This document shows, in pieces, positions 23,460 to 34,789 of a DNA stretch of 64,000 nucleotides. The stretch spans positions 57,285,538 through 57,349,537 of the forward strand of contig OY735212.1 of assembly GCA_963457665.1 (NCBI GenBank), read 5' to 3'. The stretch's first letter is position 1, and every line of letters begins with the position of its first letter. This stretch comes from Thysanoteuthis rhombus. Lineage: Eukaryota; Mollusca; Cephalopoda; Oegopsida; Thysanoteuthidae. Position numbers and translations under genes: made by a program. The notes beneath the pieces are model-generated. The model was not told the origin of the DNA and did no database searches. It was given only the letters and a program-made list of their open reading frames with translations.

Positions 23460-24340
23460 AAAGGTGGGTTAGAGTCATAAAAAGCAGAAAATATCGGATT
23501 ACCAAATGATACTAGGATTTTTTACAGATAAAAAATACTGGCAGAAGAATGCTGGAAACTTTTGCATGACCAAATAGTATACCAATCCATGCTGATAATG
23601 AATTATTTAAATACATTATCTAAAAGTGATTTTCAAAGAGACTGCTCCAGCTGATAGTTCTGAATCAAGAACGTTTAAAGGGTGATAAAACACTTCTAAC
23701 CAAATCTTCATAACTAATCTGGAAAAGACCAGCTTCAAAAGAATGTGAAAATATGGATTTAGTTTAACAGAAGCCAGGAATGAAATGAAGTATTAAAATT
23801 AGAACAATCGCAAGAGTTGAACCATTAGAATCAAAATAATGGTAAACAAAGCTAGCCTTAGACTTGACTTTCAATCCCTTCAAATTTTTTGTAATACAAT
23901 GAATCACAATCTACCGAGTAAGTATTCCAGTCACAAGAGTATTCATGACCATCCGCGGATTTTGTTCAATATGAAATTTTTTTTCTTTGAATTCAAGAAG
24001 GGATTGTCAAATATTTCTTGACCATTATCCTCTTCAAAGTTAAATTTGATTCTTTGTTATTTGACGTAAGGTTGTTTTGCTGAGTTTGTTCCACTAAGTG
24101 GTCACTCAATCATCTATTAAGGACCCACTTGACCCTTTTGCATATGGTACTTGTTATTTGCAGCTAAGTCCCTATGCTCATTTGCTTACCTGGACTTGTT
24201 GGGGTATACCATGTAACATGTTGATTTGTTGGGATTGTGATGTCCTGATCTGATGTGGAATATCTCAAGAATATTAGCATCCAAAAAAGAAAAGTGATTT
24301 CCAAATATATATACGTATATATCTTACATATATATGATCC
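23460..24340. other. Intron, nothing recognised
   Basis: Unassigned AT-rich sequence. Confidence 0.4.
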
Positions 24341-24344
24341 GACA

Positions 24345-24595
24345 CTGAATCAAAACTCTATTTGAAATGAACTCTCATGATTATGCAGTGAACGTATCAT
24401 TTGGCCTAGACAATGTACATAGAATAAACAATTAAAGAAAATGGGGTTGCTGCAGGAATCTAACCTGCGACCAATAGGGCAGTCATCTCAATGTAGCGTT
24501 TCTCTTACAGTTCAGCTGAACAGGTGTTGATTAGGCCAAATGATATACTCATTGAGAGATCATTTCAAATAAGTTTAAATATAATATAATGCAAT
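24345..24595 (-). mobile_element. tRNA-derived SINE folded back on its own tail
   Basis: The minus strand holds a tRNA-like half (GGTCGCAGGTTAGATTCC, box B type) followed by TTATTCTATGTACATTG, TCTAGGCCAAATGATAC and a tail ending TTCATTTCAAATAG (24357-24340 region). A second, inverted copy of the tail (ATTAGGCCAAATGATATAC to GATCATTTCAAAT) lies at 24530-24583. It resembles 62857-62960 and 52680-52850. Confidence 0.6.
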
Positions 24596-25017
24596 TTATA
24601 ATCATATGTATATATATATAAATGAAAGATATCAAGATCATTTTGCCATTTTCAATACAAACAAATTAGTTAACAAAACGAGATCTGTTGATTACAATGA
24701 ACCATCTTTTAAGAGGATTTTCTGACACAAATATGTCATAAATAATGAAACTTATCTAAGTAAGACAAGTGAAATTCTTTTTTTAGAAATTCTTAATACA
24801 TATCATGTTTGGGATCTGGGCTCATTTTGTTTGTTTTTTTTGATATTGTGTAATTTTAATCTTGGCATAATTAGAGAGATCCATTTATAGATTTACAGCA
24901 AAATTAAATTATTATCAATATTTACTAAGCTTTGCTTAGAGGAAATGCTGGGTTGTACTAATTTTCCGAGCATGGAGAATCTGTCTGAATCAACTTGAGA
25001 ATTCCGGGGTTTTTTTC

Positions 25018-25800
25018 ATCATAATCATCAGCAGACTTTTATCTTCACAAGGATTTGCCACACCTCTCTATCATGGGTGTTATGGAACTAATACTTCCTG
25101 AATTTGTCTAATTTGTCCCTCCATCTGGTATTCTGCCGGCCTTTTTTGCACATTATCTCTGAGGATCCATGTAGTTAGTTGTGATGTCCATCGGTTGTCT
25201 GCCATTCTTGCAACATGACCAGCCCATTGCCATTTGAGTTTTATAACGAACAGTATGATGTCTCAGCCTCCTGTTTTTCCCCTGATATATTGTGTTGTCT
25301 TGTGATCTCTCCATGTGATGTTGATTCTCTCCTGCGCATGTTGAATGGTTCTCAGTTAGAGGGTCAGTCTCTTGGTTTCATGTTCCAGCTCCATAGGTGA
25401 CTATCAAGAGGATACATTGGTTGTATACTCTTCTTATTAGGACATTGGATTTTCTTGTTCTCAAAGGTTGAGCTTGCTCTGCCAAAGGCTTGCCATCCTA
25501 GTGTGATTCTTCATTTGATTTCTTCATCTTTTGAGGATTTCATATTGATTTGTTAGTAGATGCAGTGGTCTATTCTCTTCAGTTCTGCAATTTCAATTTT
25601 GATTGGTGCGTGTTTATTTCCAACATGATTGTTGCACATGACATTTGTTTTGCTTTCTTCATTCTGTTCACCAAACATTTGTTGGAGGTTGTGGAGGTTC
25701 TCTGCTAAAAGGACCATGTTGTCTGCAAATCTGAGGTTCCTTAGTTATTTGCTGTCTATTTTGATTCCATGGGCTAAAATACTAACCACTAATGATAGAG
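25018..25800 (-). pseudogene. RTE retrotransposon fragment, palm motif C to tail
   Basis: The longest minus-strand copy. It reads LRFADNMVLLAENLHNLQ (catalytic FADD changed to FADN), then a deletion removing the KKVGLHMN block, then KTNVMCN, the QRITLGW-like and YGAETW-like blocks, and the C-terminal block. It ends in a short ATG tail near 25018. Confidence 0.8.
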
Positions 25801-25804
25801 AGAA

Positions 25805-26880
25805 AAACTACTTCAGCTACTATGGAAGGCCTGAAGTTGAATTACTATAATAAAACAGATAAAAAAAATACATTCATGATCGGATATAAATTCAAAAGGT
25901 TTGGGTTGTGGAATTGATGTACTATTAGAGACAAGAAGAAAAAATCCTTTTACCCTTCAAAAATGTTACTGACGTCTAAAATCCTTGATTCAAATAAATC
26001 AATATTTTTTTCATTCTTTTCATACAAATATAGCTGTATGAAAACGGTTACCCCTGTCTAGTTATTTGAACTTGTACACGGGTAAAGTCCATACTTGATG
26101 AAATAAAAAAATTTCATTTTGACCTATTCAAAGAAACTAGCATTCCAAGAGAAATTATAAATCTCTGCAACCTATATATGCTGTTTTTAACCTCATAAAT
26201 CAAGCAATGGTGGTGTTAAAATCAAGTTACCTTCATGAGAATACTACAAGTATGGTGTGAATCATAAATTTATGATTTTAAGAAATGTGGACACAATCTG
26301 AGGGACCAATTCAGCATAAACTTTCATTATAAATTGATATTTCCAATAAAAAGCTATTTACTGTGGCGGGGGGGGGGTTAAAGATAAAAATTTTCCATAC
26401 TCACAGAGGGGAGTGTGTGCACAAAATTCAGGTCTTTACTATGAATGGTTAGGGATAGGCATAGACTGGATTGATATATAGATATGAGATATTAATAACC
26501 CAAACCAAACAGCAGCGGTTAAACTGGTCTGTTGGGGTTTGTGATGATTAATTATATTTTTGAATCTTATATGAAGTTCTTAACTGAGCAAAAGGTCAAA
26601 ATATGCTAAATAAATTCATGGACATTTGTTTTCTCAACAAAGATACGTTGGTAATTAAATTGAATTATACATAATATATTATATTATGTATATAAATTTT
26701 GTGTGCCAACTATGATATAACATTCAAATTTCAATTATATGTAAAACGAGTGATATGATTTCTGACTATTGTTCTTAAAGAAAAGTTTATAACCAATATA
26801 ACTGATTCATTTTTGGTAGTTATGATCATACTGGGGGGAAAGTAAGCAATAAACGATTCAAATATATTTTTATCTAATAT
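25805..26880. other. Intron, nothing recognised
   Basis: A G-run at 26366-26378 and otherwise unassigned sequence. Confidence 0.4.
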
Positions 26881-26884
26881 CTAA

Positions 26885-27038
26885 TAATAATAAATCTATG
26901 GGCTTCCTTAGCAAAAGAAAAGCACAATATTGGAATAAATTGCCTGAATATGTGGAGAATAAAAGTTATATTAACAACATTAAAAATAGTATTGACATTT
27001 TTCAAGAGAATGATGTAGCATCCCGTTACTTTTAGTTA
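26885..27038 (+). pseudogene. CR1/Jockey-like LINE extreme C-terminus
   Basis: An open frame reads FLSKRKAQYWNKLPEYVENK, SYINNIKNSIDIFQ and ends in a stop at 27033-27035. The WNxLPExV...NxFKxxxD pattern is the normal end of these LINE ORF2 proteins. Confidence 0.62.
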
Positions 27039-27227
27039 AGAATTAAACACAAAACTCTTCTTTTAGCTAGATATCTGAAATGTCACATGACTACCCCCTA
27101 TAAAAGTCCTGAACATGCATTCAATTACTTGTTTGCCCTTGCTTTCTAAGCAGTTACTTTCTTTTTTTTCTTCTCTCTAAACTCCCGGCTGGCAGAGTTT
27201 CTATTATTTGACCCTGACTCTATGTCA

Positions 27228-27287
27228 TTTTCTCCAGTTCTGTATCCTCAATTTTGATCAAAATCAAGGACACAGAACTGGAGAAAG
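27228..27287. repeat. Spacerless inverted repeat at an RTE 5' truncation point
   Basis: 27228-27257 is the near-perfect reverse complement of 27258-27287 (26 of 30 positions). The centre is ATTTTGATCAAAAT. The right arm is RTE coding sequence. Confidence 0.85.
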
Positions 27288-27915
27288 TAGATCACTACAT
27301 CTACTTAGAACAACAAATCACCATGAGACCCTCAAAAAAAGATGAAATCAAGCAAAGAATCACACTGGGATGGCAAGCATTTGGTAGTGCAAGCTTAACC
27401 TTCAAAAATAAGAAGATCCCATTGATTCTAAAAAGAAGGGTGTACAACCAATGCATCCTCCCAATAGTCACTTATGGAGCTGAAACATGGAACCTAAGAG
27501 ACAGATCCACAAATTGAGAACCATGCAACGTGTACGTGACAGAATTATGCTAAACCTCACATGGAGAAACCACAAGACAGCACAATACATCTGGGAGAAG
27601 ACAGGAGTCAGAGACATCATAGAATCCATTAAAAATCTCAAATGGCAGTGGGCTGGCCATGTTGCAAAAATGGCAGACAATCGATGGACATCGCGACTCA
27701 CAATATGGATCCACCAAGATCACATGTGCAACCAAGGCCGGCAGAACATTAGATGGAGAGACAAACTAGACAAATTCAGAAAGTACTGGCTCCACAACGC
27801 CCATGATAGAGAAGTGTGGCAAATCCTGGGGAAGGTCTATGTCCAACAACAGACCTTGAAAGACTGATGATGATGATGATGATGCTGCTGCTGCTGCTGA
27901 TGATGATGATGATAC
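27258..27915 (+). pseudogene. RTE retrotransposon 3' fragment, best preserved copy
   Basis: Two long frames give IKIKDTELEKVDHYIYLEQQ, KQRITLGWQAFGSASLTFKN, KRRVYNQCILPIVTYGAETW and, after a deletion-caused frameshift near 27500, KLRTMQRVRDRIMLNLTW, KTGVRDIIESIKNLKWQWAG, GRQNIRWRDKLDKFRKYW and VYVQQQTLKD followed by a stop. An ATG/CTG tail runs 27866-27915. The 5' truncation point is a spacerless hairpin (27228-27287). Confidence 0.88.
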
Positions 27916-27919
27916 GTCA

Positions 27920-29555
27920 TTTATCATAACAGGCACTACTAATCAGGCTCCATTTGATAGATAAATCAAACAAGATTAGACCCACTATGTCATGTGTCCC
28001 CTAAATACTTATTCTTTCCTATATTCTATTTTTACATATAGGAATAACCCTCTAGACTAAAAAGGCCTCATCTCTACATGATCAATCGTATTGATGTTCA
28101 TTTTCCTTCTTTATTTGTCATAAATGTTAGGCTCAAATGTACATTCCATTTCTTTATCTAAACACTTGTATGTGTCTTTTTTACTCTGTTTGATCTTCAC
28201 ATCCAGAATCATACTTGGCCCACAGGCTCTCCGTTCATGTCCCTTCCTCCTTCAATGTTTCCAATGATGTCAGTGCTAACACCAAACCATGTGGAAGCAA
28301 AATTCTTTGTCTTCACCAACATCTTCTCACCTCCACTAACCAAAGCCATTTTCTACTCTCCCCCACACAATATAGGAACCATCATTCCTATAATGTCATA
28401 AAAGATGGATTAAAGGGTCAGAATTGGGAACTTCCTGAGGAAATCTTTAAAAGAATTCAATATACAGTATAGTAAACCAATGTGTAATGAGATGTTAAAC
28501 TGGAATAAGATTTTTAATGTTGATAAGACAATATATTATAATGAGATGCCTATAAAGACATTATATATAAATAGATATTATAATTGGTAATAATACAACC
28601 TCAAGAGTGATGATCATTATTATGATAGCAAAAATAAGCCTTGAAATTTCCAGTTCTCATTAATTACCCACAACCATACATTAAAAGATCCACTTTCTTG
28701 TTTCATTGATAATAAGCAAACATAAGTAAATGCCCTTCCTTTGGCTGCACCTAGCAATGATGGCTCTGTCAGCAGAACTCACAAAGTTTACTAATTTATT
28801 CACATGCTGCAAATCAATTTAATTCAAAGTTTGCTTTTCACTATTTTCAATGACAGTTAGATCTGATCGAATGTCAACCCTTATCTTAATTAATTACTCG
28901 TTTACAAATACGGTTTCTAATTTGTGTTTTCTTTTTCTGATTAACAATATTAGTTTTGGGGGCTTTAGTTATCTCAAGTCTCACTCAATTAGTTGAGGAA
29001 TGTAAAAGAGTCAGAAACAATGATTTGTCTAGATGGACATTTGCTAAATGAACAGTGTTTTCAATCCAGAAAGTTTACAAATAGCACTGTTGATGCCTCT
29101 AAATTTCAAGGACTAACAAAACATACTTAAGGAATAGAGTGATGTCTGTATCAACATATATAACAACAAAATAACAGCTCTTTTAGAAGATGATAATTCC
29201 CATGAAAAATCATTGACAAAAAAAGAGAGGAGATAAATTAAATGCTGGTAGAAATGACCATATAATATATATATCAAAAAAGTAAAATATATGTATTAAA
29301 ATATAATACTTATACTTTGTATGTACTTATTTATAAGCTTGGGGGAAAATCAGGTGGAATCTTTGAGAGGGAGAGAGAGGGAGATGTTGCAACATGAAGA
29401 TACCAAAGTATGGAGCGGTGGGGACAAAAAAAAAACTCATAAATTTGAAAAATGCAATGAAAAAAAGATCATCCTAAAAGCACACAGAGGATATTAAAAA
29501 CTTCAAAACATTTATTTCCTATGTATGTTGAAGAATGCTTGAAGGCGTCAGCCGA
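27920..29555. other. Intron, nothing recognised
   Basis: The plus-strand frame at 28215-28472 has fairly mixed composition but no family resemblance and no paired splice sites that I trust. Confidence 0.4.
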
Positions 29556-29559
29556 AGAA

Positions 29560-29909
29560 CTAAGACAAATTTGAAATCTTTGCTTTTGAAAAAGCAAGAA
29601 ATATTAAGAAACAATTGATACACAGAAACCATAAAGATATAAAGGAAAACAAAATAAAACAAGAAATTATAGAAATAAGGAACAAACAAATCCAAAAATC
29701 AAAACCACAAAATTACCTCCCTTTGTATGGCCAGTAAGCAGGAAAACATTGGATGCAAGGATCTCATCCATATTTCATCAAAAATCCAATTCACCACCAC
29801 AGAATTTGAAGCTGTTAGTTTTGGGATAAAATTCTCAACTGGAAATGATAACGACATCACAAATAGAACAACCAGAAACTATGAATACAAGGAAACTGAT
29901 TTTGTGATG

Positions 29910-29943
<34 letters not shown>

Positions 29944-30598
29944 GACAACAAAACCTTACCTTTTATATTATTACATAGAGCAGACACTATTTTAGAATAA
30001 AGTGTTTACCACAAATAAACTAACAAAAAGGATTAGATAAATATTTATTTCCCATCACAGCAAGAGTTAAATCAGGAGTGATCATAGAATTTTATTTGAG
30101 AGCCTGTAAGAATCTGCTGCCACAAATATTTCAAGGAAGAGATGAAATACATTGAAAAATCTTTCAAGAACCTCAATTAACCCTATCATTTTAAACAAAT
30201 TCTAGGAAAGGAGCTTACAAAGTCCACAGAAACAAAAAAGATGTATGAAATCAGCAACAAAATCAGAAAATATCTTGCAAATATGGACATGTAAGTTGTG
30301 ATTACAGCTTCTAAATAGATTAGAAATATGATCAAGAGGCCACACAACAATGATACCCCTGAAGCTGGAATCTATGAATTGCTCTGTAAGGACTGCCACA
30401 GGAAGTATACTGGTGAAACAGCCAGACCTTTAAAAAAAAGACTTCAATAAACATTAGAGAGCATTGAGGTTGAATGACAGCATCATTGCTCTTGTAAATT
30501 ATAAAAACAAAATGGATAATAATTTCGATCTGAAAAAGGCTCAATTGATCAAAAAAGAACCAAATAATCCAAAAAGACTGTGTAATGAATCTACTTGA
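29560..30598 (+). pseudogene. Penelope-like retroelement remnant with GIY-YIG endonuclease
   Basis: Three blocks appear in family order. The first, at 29760-29846, reads DLIHISSKIQFTTTEFEAV then SFGIKF, like the N-terminal NLSS..LT..E..VLxxGLKF block. The second, at 30063-30195, reads RVKSGVIIEFYLRACKN, the linker after the reverse transcriptase. The third, at 30328-30450, reads AGIYELLCKDCHRKYTGETA, the GIY...YxG signature with the Cys pair, and it continues in another frame with NNFDLKKAQLIKKEP. The reverse-transcriptase core is missing: only about 215 bp separates the first two blocks, and it holds an (AT)n tract. Confidence 0.78.
29909..29943. repeat. (AT)n microsatellite inside the Penelope-like remnant
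   Basis: Lies in the gap where the reverse-transcriptase core should be. Confidence 0.95.
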
Positions 30599-30599
30599 A

Positions 30600-31558
30600 T
30601 GTTAAATGGTGGAGCAAAGACTGGGATTTTTCAGCATTTTTCCTCACCTGACCAAAGAAGTTTTAAAATAGAATAAAACAATAGTCAATAGCAAGCAGGA
30701 ACATGATCAATTATAAATTGACGGCACTTTATTGCCTCATTTAAATGTGGATATTTGCACACAATGAATGATTATTAAGTGACATGGGACAAATCCTTGG
30801 GCTCTTCTTTGCTTTTATTCCTACCACTCCAGCATTTTTTATAATATTGTCTTGTTTTTATAGATTTTTTTTACAATATCAAAATGGTTTTGTATTCAAT
30901 CTCAACATCATGAATTGGAAGTAAAGCAATTCATTTGAGTTCAAATCTTCCAAAAACTAGTAAGGATGAATTGTTTGAAAAATATTTTTCCAATTGTAAT
31001 TAAATCTATATAATGTATATTCGGGCAGAAATCCTTCATTCATACATGTCTTGTGAGATATGATGGACAAGAAAAGTGTCAACATATATTTGGATCCATA
31101 GAGTTTAATAGTTGTTCAAAAGAGTAATCATACCTGTTTTTTCCGGCTAAACAACTGTTATTTACGGCTTTTCCATTAATGTGTTGATGTGACATGGCAG
31201 AGTGAGAGGAAAGGAGAATTCTCAATTCAGAGGCCATTTCATTTGCAAATTACATTCAAGATCACTGAGTTTTTAATGTATGGTATGATAACACTTTTGG
31301 AGGATTATTATACTCAATGGATCCAAACATATATTCTCTTATGAGGAAGATGCTTCTTGTGCATTGTATTTAACCAGGCATTCATATATTTGATAGAGAT
31401 TATAAACACTATATAATCAACTTACTCATGGAACGGAACATTCACTCAGTCTGATATAAAGCAACATGATTTTTTTAGAACAACAAAGATGAGTGGATCA
31501 GTTTAATGAAATTCTTCAGATTTGATCATCTTTTATCATCAAATTTTTACCATTTATC

Positions 31559-31622
<64 letters not shown>

Positions 31623-32105
31623 GCTATCTGATAGCAGAGATTTCTAATACAGCCTTGAAACCAAAATGGCGAAAAGCAAAGAAGCAATTAGCATTGATAT
31701 AAATGACAAAATCTTCAGTGTTCCCAGACCACAAAAATTGTGATGGTGATATTTGGGCTGAATCAACAGAGGCTGGGAGACTGGGGTGCAAAAGGGGAAG
31801 GAAGAAGATGTGTCATGCCTTTTTTATTTTTACCATTTTTTGCAATAAAAGTAAACTTTCAAAAAGCAGAGGATCCTTGCGTATTTATCTGTTACCACAT
31901 ACACAGCATATGTTTGTTTTCTTGATTGTGAGTATGTGCTCTACAGACTGCCAAATGATTGCAACTGAGGGGCCGCAAATCTGACCTCAAAATCAAGATA
32001 AGATAGGTGGTCACTGCGGGTCAATTTAATGTCAAAAGTACTTTTTCCACCCTAATTTGCAAACTTCTATTCAAAGATTTATTTATCTATAAGAAAATCA
32101 ATGGA
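30600..32105. other. Intron, nothing recognised apart from one (AT)n tract
   Basis: Overlapping plus-strand frames at 31703-31984 and 31740-31925 show no domain. Confidence 0.4.
31562..31618. repeat. (AT)n microsatellite
   Basis: About 28 units, followed by the small hairpin CTGCTATCTGATAGCAG at 31622-31638. Confidence 0.96.
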
Positions 32106-32109
32106 AGCA

Positions 32110-32160
32110 TCAATGACTCAGTGGTGAGAATCACAGAGGATGGGGTTCAAACTAAAATCT
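32110..32160 (+). repeat. tRNA-like (possible SINE head)
   Basis: AATGACTCAGTGGTGAGAAT and GATGGGGTTCAAACT resemble A and B boxes. The fragment is short. Confidence 0.3.
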
Positions 32161-32466
32161 TAAAAAATTCTTTGCGCTTTCAAACTTCACTAAACTTCTC
32201 GGAATTTGTCAGCAGATGAAAAAAATTTTTAGAGGGGATTTCTATTAACAATAGATGTATAGAATAAAACTTGAACCTTACTTTCTGTTCATCATAGGAA
32301 ACAGTGGAAGTAAATTTTTCTTTCAAGGCTCTTACGCCAATGTGGCATTATTTTCTCCAAGAATCTGACCCTAACCCAATAATTGAACAAGTTCTTTTTT
32401 TTTTAAAAGCCCTAATTCTAACCCCAAAAGAGATGCAACAATAAAACAATAAATCTGCTTTCCTGA

Positions 32467-32519
32467 GTTGTCATATTTGAAGTTTGTTTTCCCTGGGCAA
32501 CACTGGGTACCACAACTAG
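32467..32519 (+). mobile_element. Helitron-like 3' terminus 1
   Basis: Ends with a hairpin-type sequence CCCTGGGCAACACTGGGTA and then CAACTAG followed by T. The leader GTTGTCATATTTG is shared with terminus 2. Helitron 3' ends have a short hairpin followed by CTRR and insert before T. It lies about 100 bp downstream of exon B in the direction of transcription. Confidence 0.55.
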
Positions 32520-32524
32520 TATGT

Positions 32525-32529
32525 AAAAA

Positions 32530-32575
<46 letters not shown>
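32525..32575. repeat. A-run and (TA)n microsatellite next to exon B
   Basis: A14 followed by about 18 TA units, 45 bp from exon B and directly after a Helitron-like terminus. Confidence 0.95.
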
Positions 32576-32579
<4 letters not shown>

Positions 32580-32620
32580 CAATCAGTTTATAAATATTAA
32601 TCAAGTAGTCAGAATATTAC

Positions 32621-32736
32621 ATTTTGACAGTAGCCTTTAAGACAAGGGCGACCATTACTGAGAAAAATTTTGGGGTTGTACTTCTCACAAGGGCTTGTAC
32701 TGTTCAGTCGGCAACATTTCAGGCAAGATTCAGCAA
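32621..32736 (-). CDS. ADAM17: ADAM17/TACE-like metalloproteinase, internal exon B (cysteine-rich membrane-proximal core)
   Basis: On the minus strand a strong acceptor (TTTTCTTACAG) opens a 116-nt exon: two bases finishing the codon begun in exon A, then 38 codons. The peptide begins AESCLKCCRLNSTSPC and ends LSNGRPCLKGYCQN. Its cysteine pattern C-x2-CC-x7-C-x14-C-x4-C is what I know for the ADAM17 membrane-proximal (crambin-like) domain, including the CxxC pair thought to be thiol-switchable. NST is an N-glycosylation sequon. The donor AAT|GTAATA is weaker than the others; without splicing the frame adds only V-I-F and stops at 32611-32609. Phase 0 at the donor matches exon C. The exon lies about 45 bp from a (TA)n tract and 100 bp from a Helitron-like end. 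The basic patch next to GxPC in mammalian ADAM17 is mostly neutral here. Confidence 0.9.
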
Positions 32737-32739
32737 CTG

Positions 32740-33385
32740 TAAGAAAAGAGAATAAAGAAATAGAAATGATAAAGTCTTAAATAATAAACATTTTCAGATA
32801 TAAAATCCATCAACATCAACATTTGCATTATTTTTCAGAAAGGGAAAATCATTCGAAATTTAATTAAACTAATTCAATTTTGTTAATAAATGATTTTACA
32901 GTCGAGTGTTCACATCATTGAGTATTATCGAATAAATTCTGGCTTCCTCTTCAAAAAGAATTGAAGTTACAAATGAAAATCATTGCTATTAATCAATTGA
33001 AGCATGTAATTTTGAAAAGAAATCCGTGGGAAATTATGAATCACGTGTGTGGTAGTAGTGAAATAAAGTCCTTTTTATGTGAATAAATGACCAATTTAGC
33101 ATAAAATTACGTTGTAATTTTAATCACTCGCTGAAAAATATTTTGGGGGATTTTCAGAAAGAAAAAAAAAACAAAACAATTCCCCAACTCACTGAGTAGA
33201 CAAAATTTTATGAATACACAGATAAATATCTCTTTATCGTATTGAATGTAAATGCTACCTTCTCTATATTATTACTGTATTGCTTGATCAATAAGAGATC
33301 AGAGAAATAGAGAGAGAGGAAAGAAGATAGAAAAAAAGGAAACACTTGAAGTAAAAATGAATTGATGCATGATGAACTACATATC
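32740..33385. other. Intron 5' of exon B, nothing recognised
   Basis: Contains the acceptor side of the 26-kb intron; a branch point cannot be called with confidence. Confidence 0.4.
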
Positions 33386-33386
33386 T

Positions 33387-33897
33387 AAAGGATTCTATGA
33401 TGCCTCGGACTCCTGTTTCCTCCCTGATATATTGTGCTGTCTTGTGATCTCTCCATGTGAGGTTGAGCATGATTCTCTCACGTTGCATGGTTCTCAGTTT
33501 GCGAGTCAGTCTCTTGGTAAGGTTTAAGGTTTCAGTTCTAGAAGTGACTATCGAGAGGATGCATTGGTTGTGTACTCTTCTTTTTGGACTAATGGGATTT
33601 TCTTGTTCTTGAAGGTTAGGCTTGTTCTGCCAAACATTTACCATCCAAGAGTGATTTTTTGCTTGATTTCTTCTTGTTTCAAAAATTGCAATTGGCTGAT
33701 CATGTCGCAAGAATGGCAGACAACCAATGGACATCATGACACACAATATGGATCCCCAGAGATCACAAACCCAACCAAGGTTGACAGAATACAAGATGGA
33801 GAGACAATATAGACAATTTCAGAAAGTATTAGCTCCGTGACGCCCATGATTGAAAGGTATAGTAAATCGATGGACATTAAAAAACTGATAATAATGA
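33387..33897. pseudogene. RTE retrotransposon copy with inverted 5' part (twin-priming structure)
   Basis: Positions 33387-33680 are minus strand and carry KRRVHNQCILSIVTSRTETL, RERIMLNLTWRDHKTAQYI and REETGVRGIIESF. From about 33681 the plus strand continues the same element at ADHVARMADNQWTS and runs to a degraded ATG-like tail at 33897. The two parts together cover the element almost without loss. Confidence 0.82.
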
Positions 33898-33983
33898 CGA
33901 AATACACATCAGAGGTGCCTAAAATTTGCTTTTATGAAATGGAAGGAAGAAAGAGGGAAGCAAAGTGAAAAAGAAACAGAAGA

Positions 33984-33984
<1 letters not shown>

Positions 33985-34040
<56 letters not shown>

Positions 34041-34054
34041 ATATGATATATATA
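33985..34054. repeat. (AT)n microsatellite
   Basis: About 26 AT units, then GATATATGATATATAT. Confidence 0.95.
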
Positions 34055-34785
34055 AAGGAAGAAAAACCTTTCAGAATAATTGATGCAGATAGATGATTCC
34101 CCGTAGCAAAAAAACGCAATTTTTTTTTACAGCTGTGAAATTTGAATTTTGAATTTCACTATGAATTAATTAAAATACAATTTATTTCATTTGGAACATT
34201 ACTTATTTAATTTACCAAGAAAGAGTTTCCTTTTAATTTAAAGGTGATTTTTAATTTGTGTAAACTACATAATACATTGCTGAAAATTCATGACCCCTAA
34301 ATTGGGCAGGGTTAGTGAGTGCCAAAAAAACCTGTTGATTTGTAACATGAGTTTTAGAGGGTGCTCCAATTTACTACATATCTATAATGCTGAACTAGAT
34401 ATCTGATTCATGCCTACCTGGTGAAAACACTGTGATGTCATATTTACTATATAACTATTATAAAGAAATTGTAAAAGTATGACTATCTAACTGAACTAGA
34501 CCCTCAATTTCCATCCAGAGGATGAAAAAATAGAACATTTATTCTAACCATCTGCATTAACCCTAAACACTGAACTGTTCCAAAAAGATTTTTTTTACAT
34601 GACTCCACATTCTGTTGACACTATTTTTTTAATAAGTTCTCTTGACAAGTTAATTATTTTCCAGAACACAAAATTTTATTTTAAGTTTAGGGGTTCTATT
34701 TACCATGAATTGGACACTTGTTTCTGTCTTTTAGGCATTTTAATTACTTCCTTTTACTTCATTGATAAAACACAAAATTTAATCT
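34055..34785. other. Intron, possibly the 5' part of a Helitron-like element
   Basis: Precedes the 41-bp array and terminus 2; no Helitron 5' TC end is identified. Confidence 0.3.
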
Positions 34786-34789
34786 GGGT

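Larger units (their letters stand above)
1720..32620 (-). other. Intron between exons B and C of the ADAM17-like gene (30,901 nt, phase 0)
   Basis: Bounded by GTAATA (minus, 32620-32615) and TTTCAG (minus, 1725-1720). It contains the 76-bp minisatellite, the expanded family-A array, a Penelope-like fragment and about ten RTE fragments. Confidence 0.8.

Noticed and set aside
28215-28472. 85-codon plus-strand frame as a host exon
   Set aside because: Composition is mixed but there is no recognisable motif and no convincing splice context.
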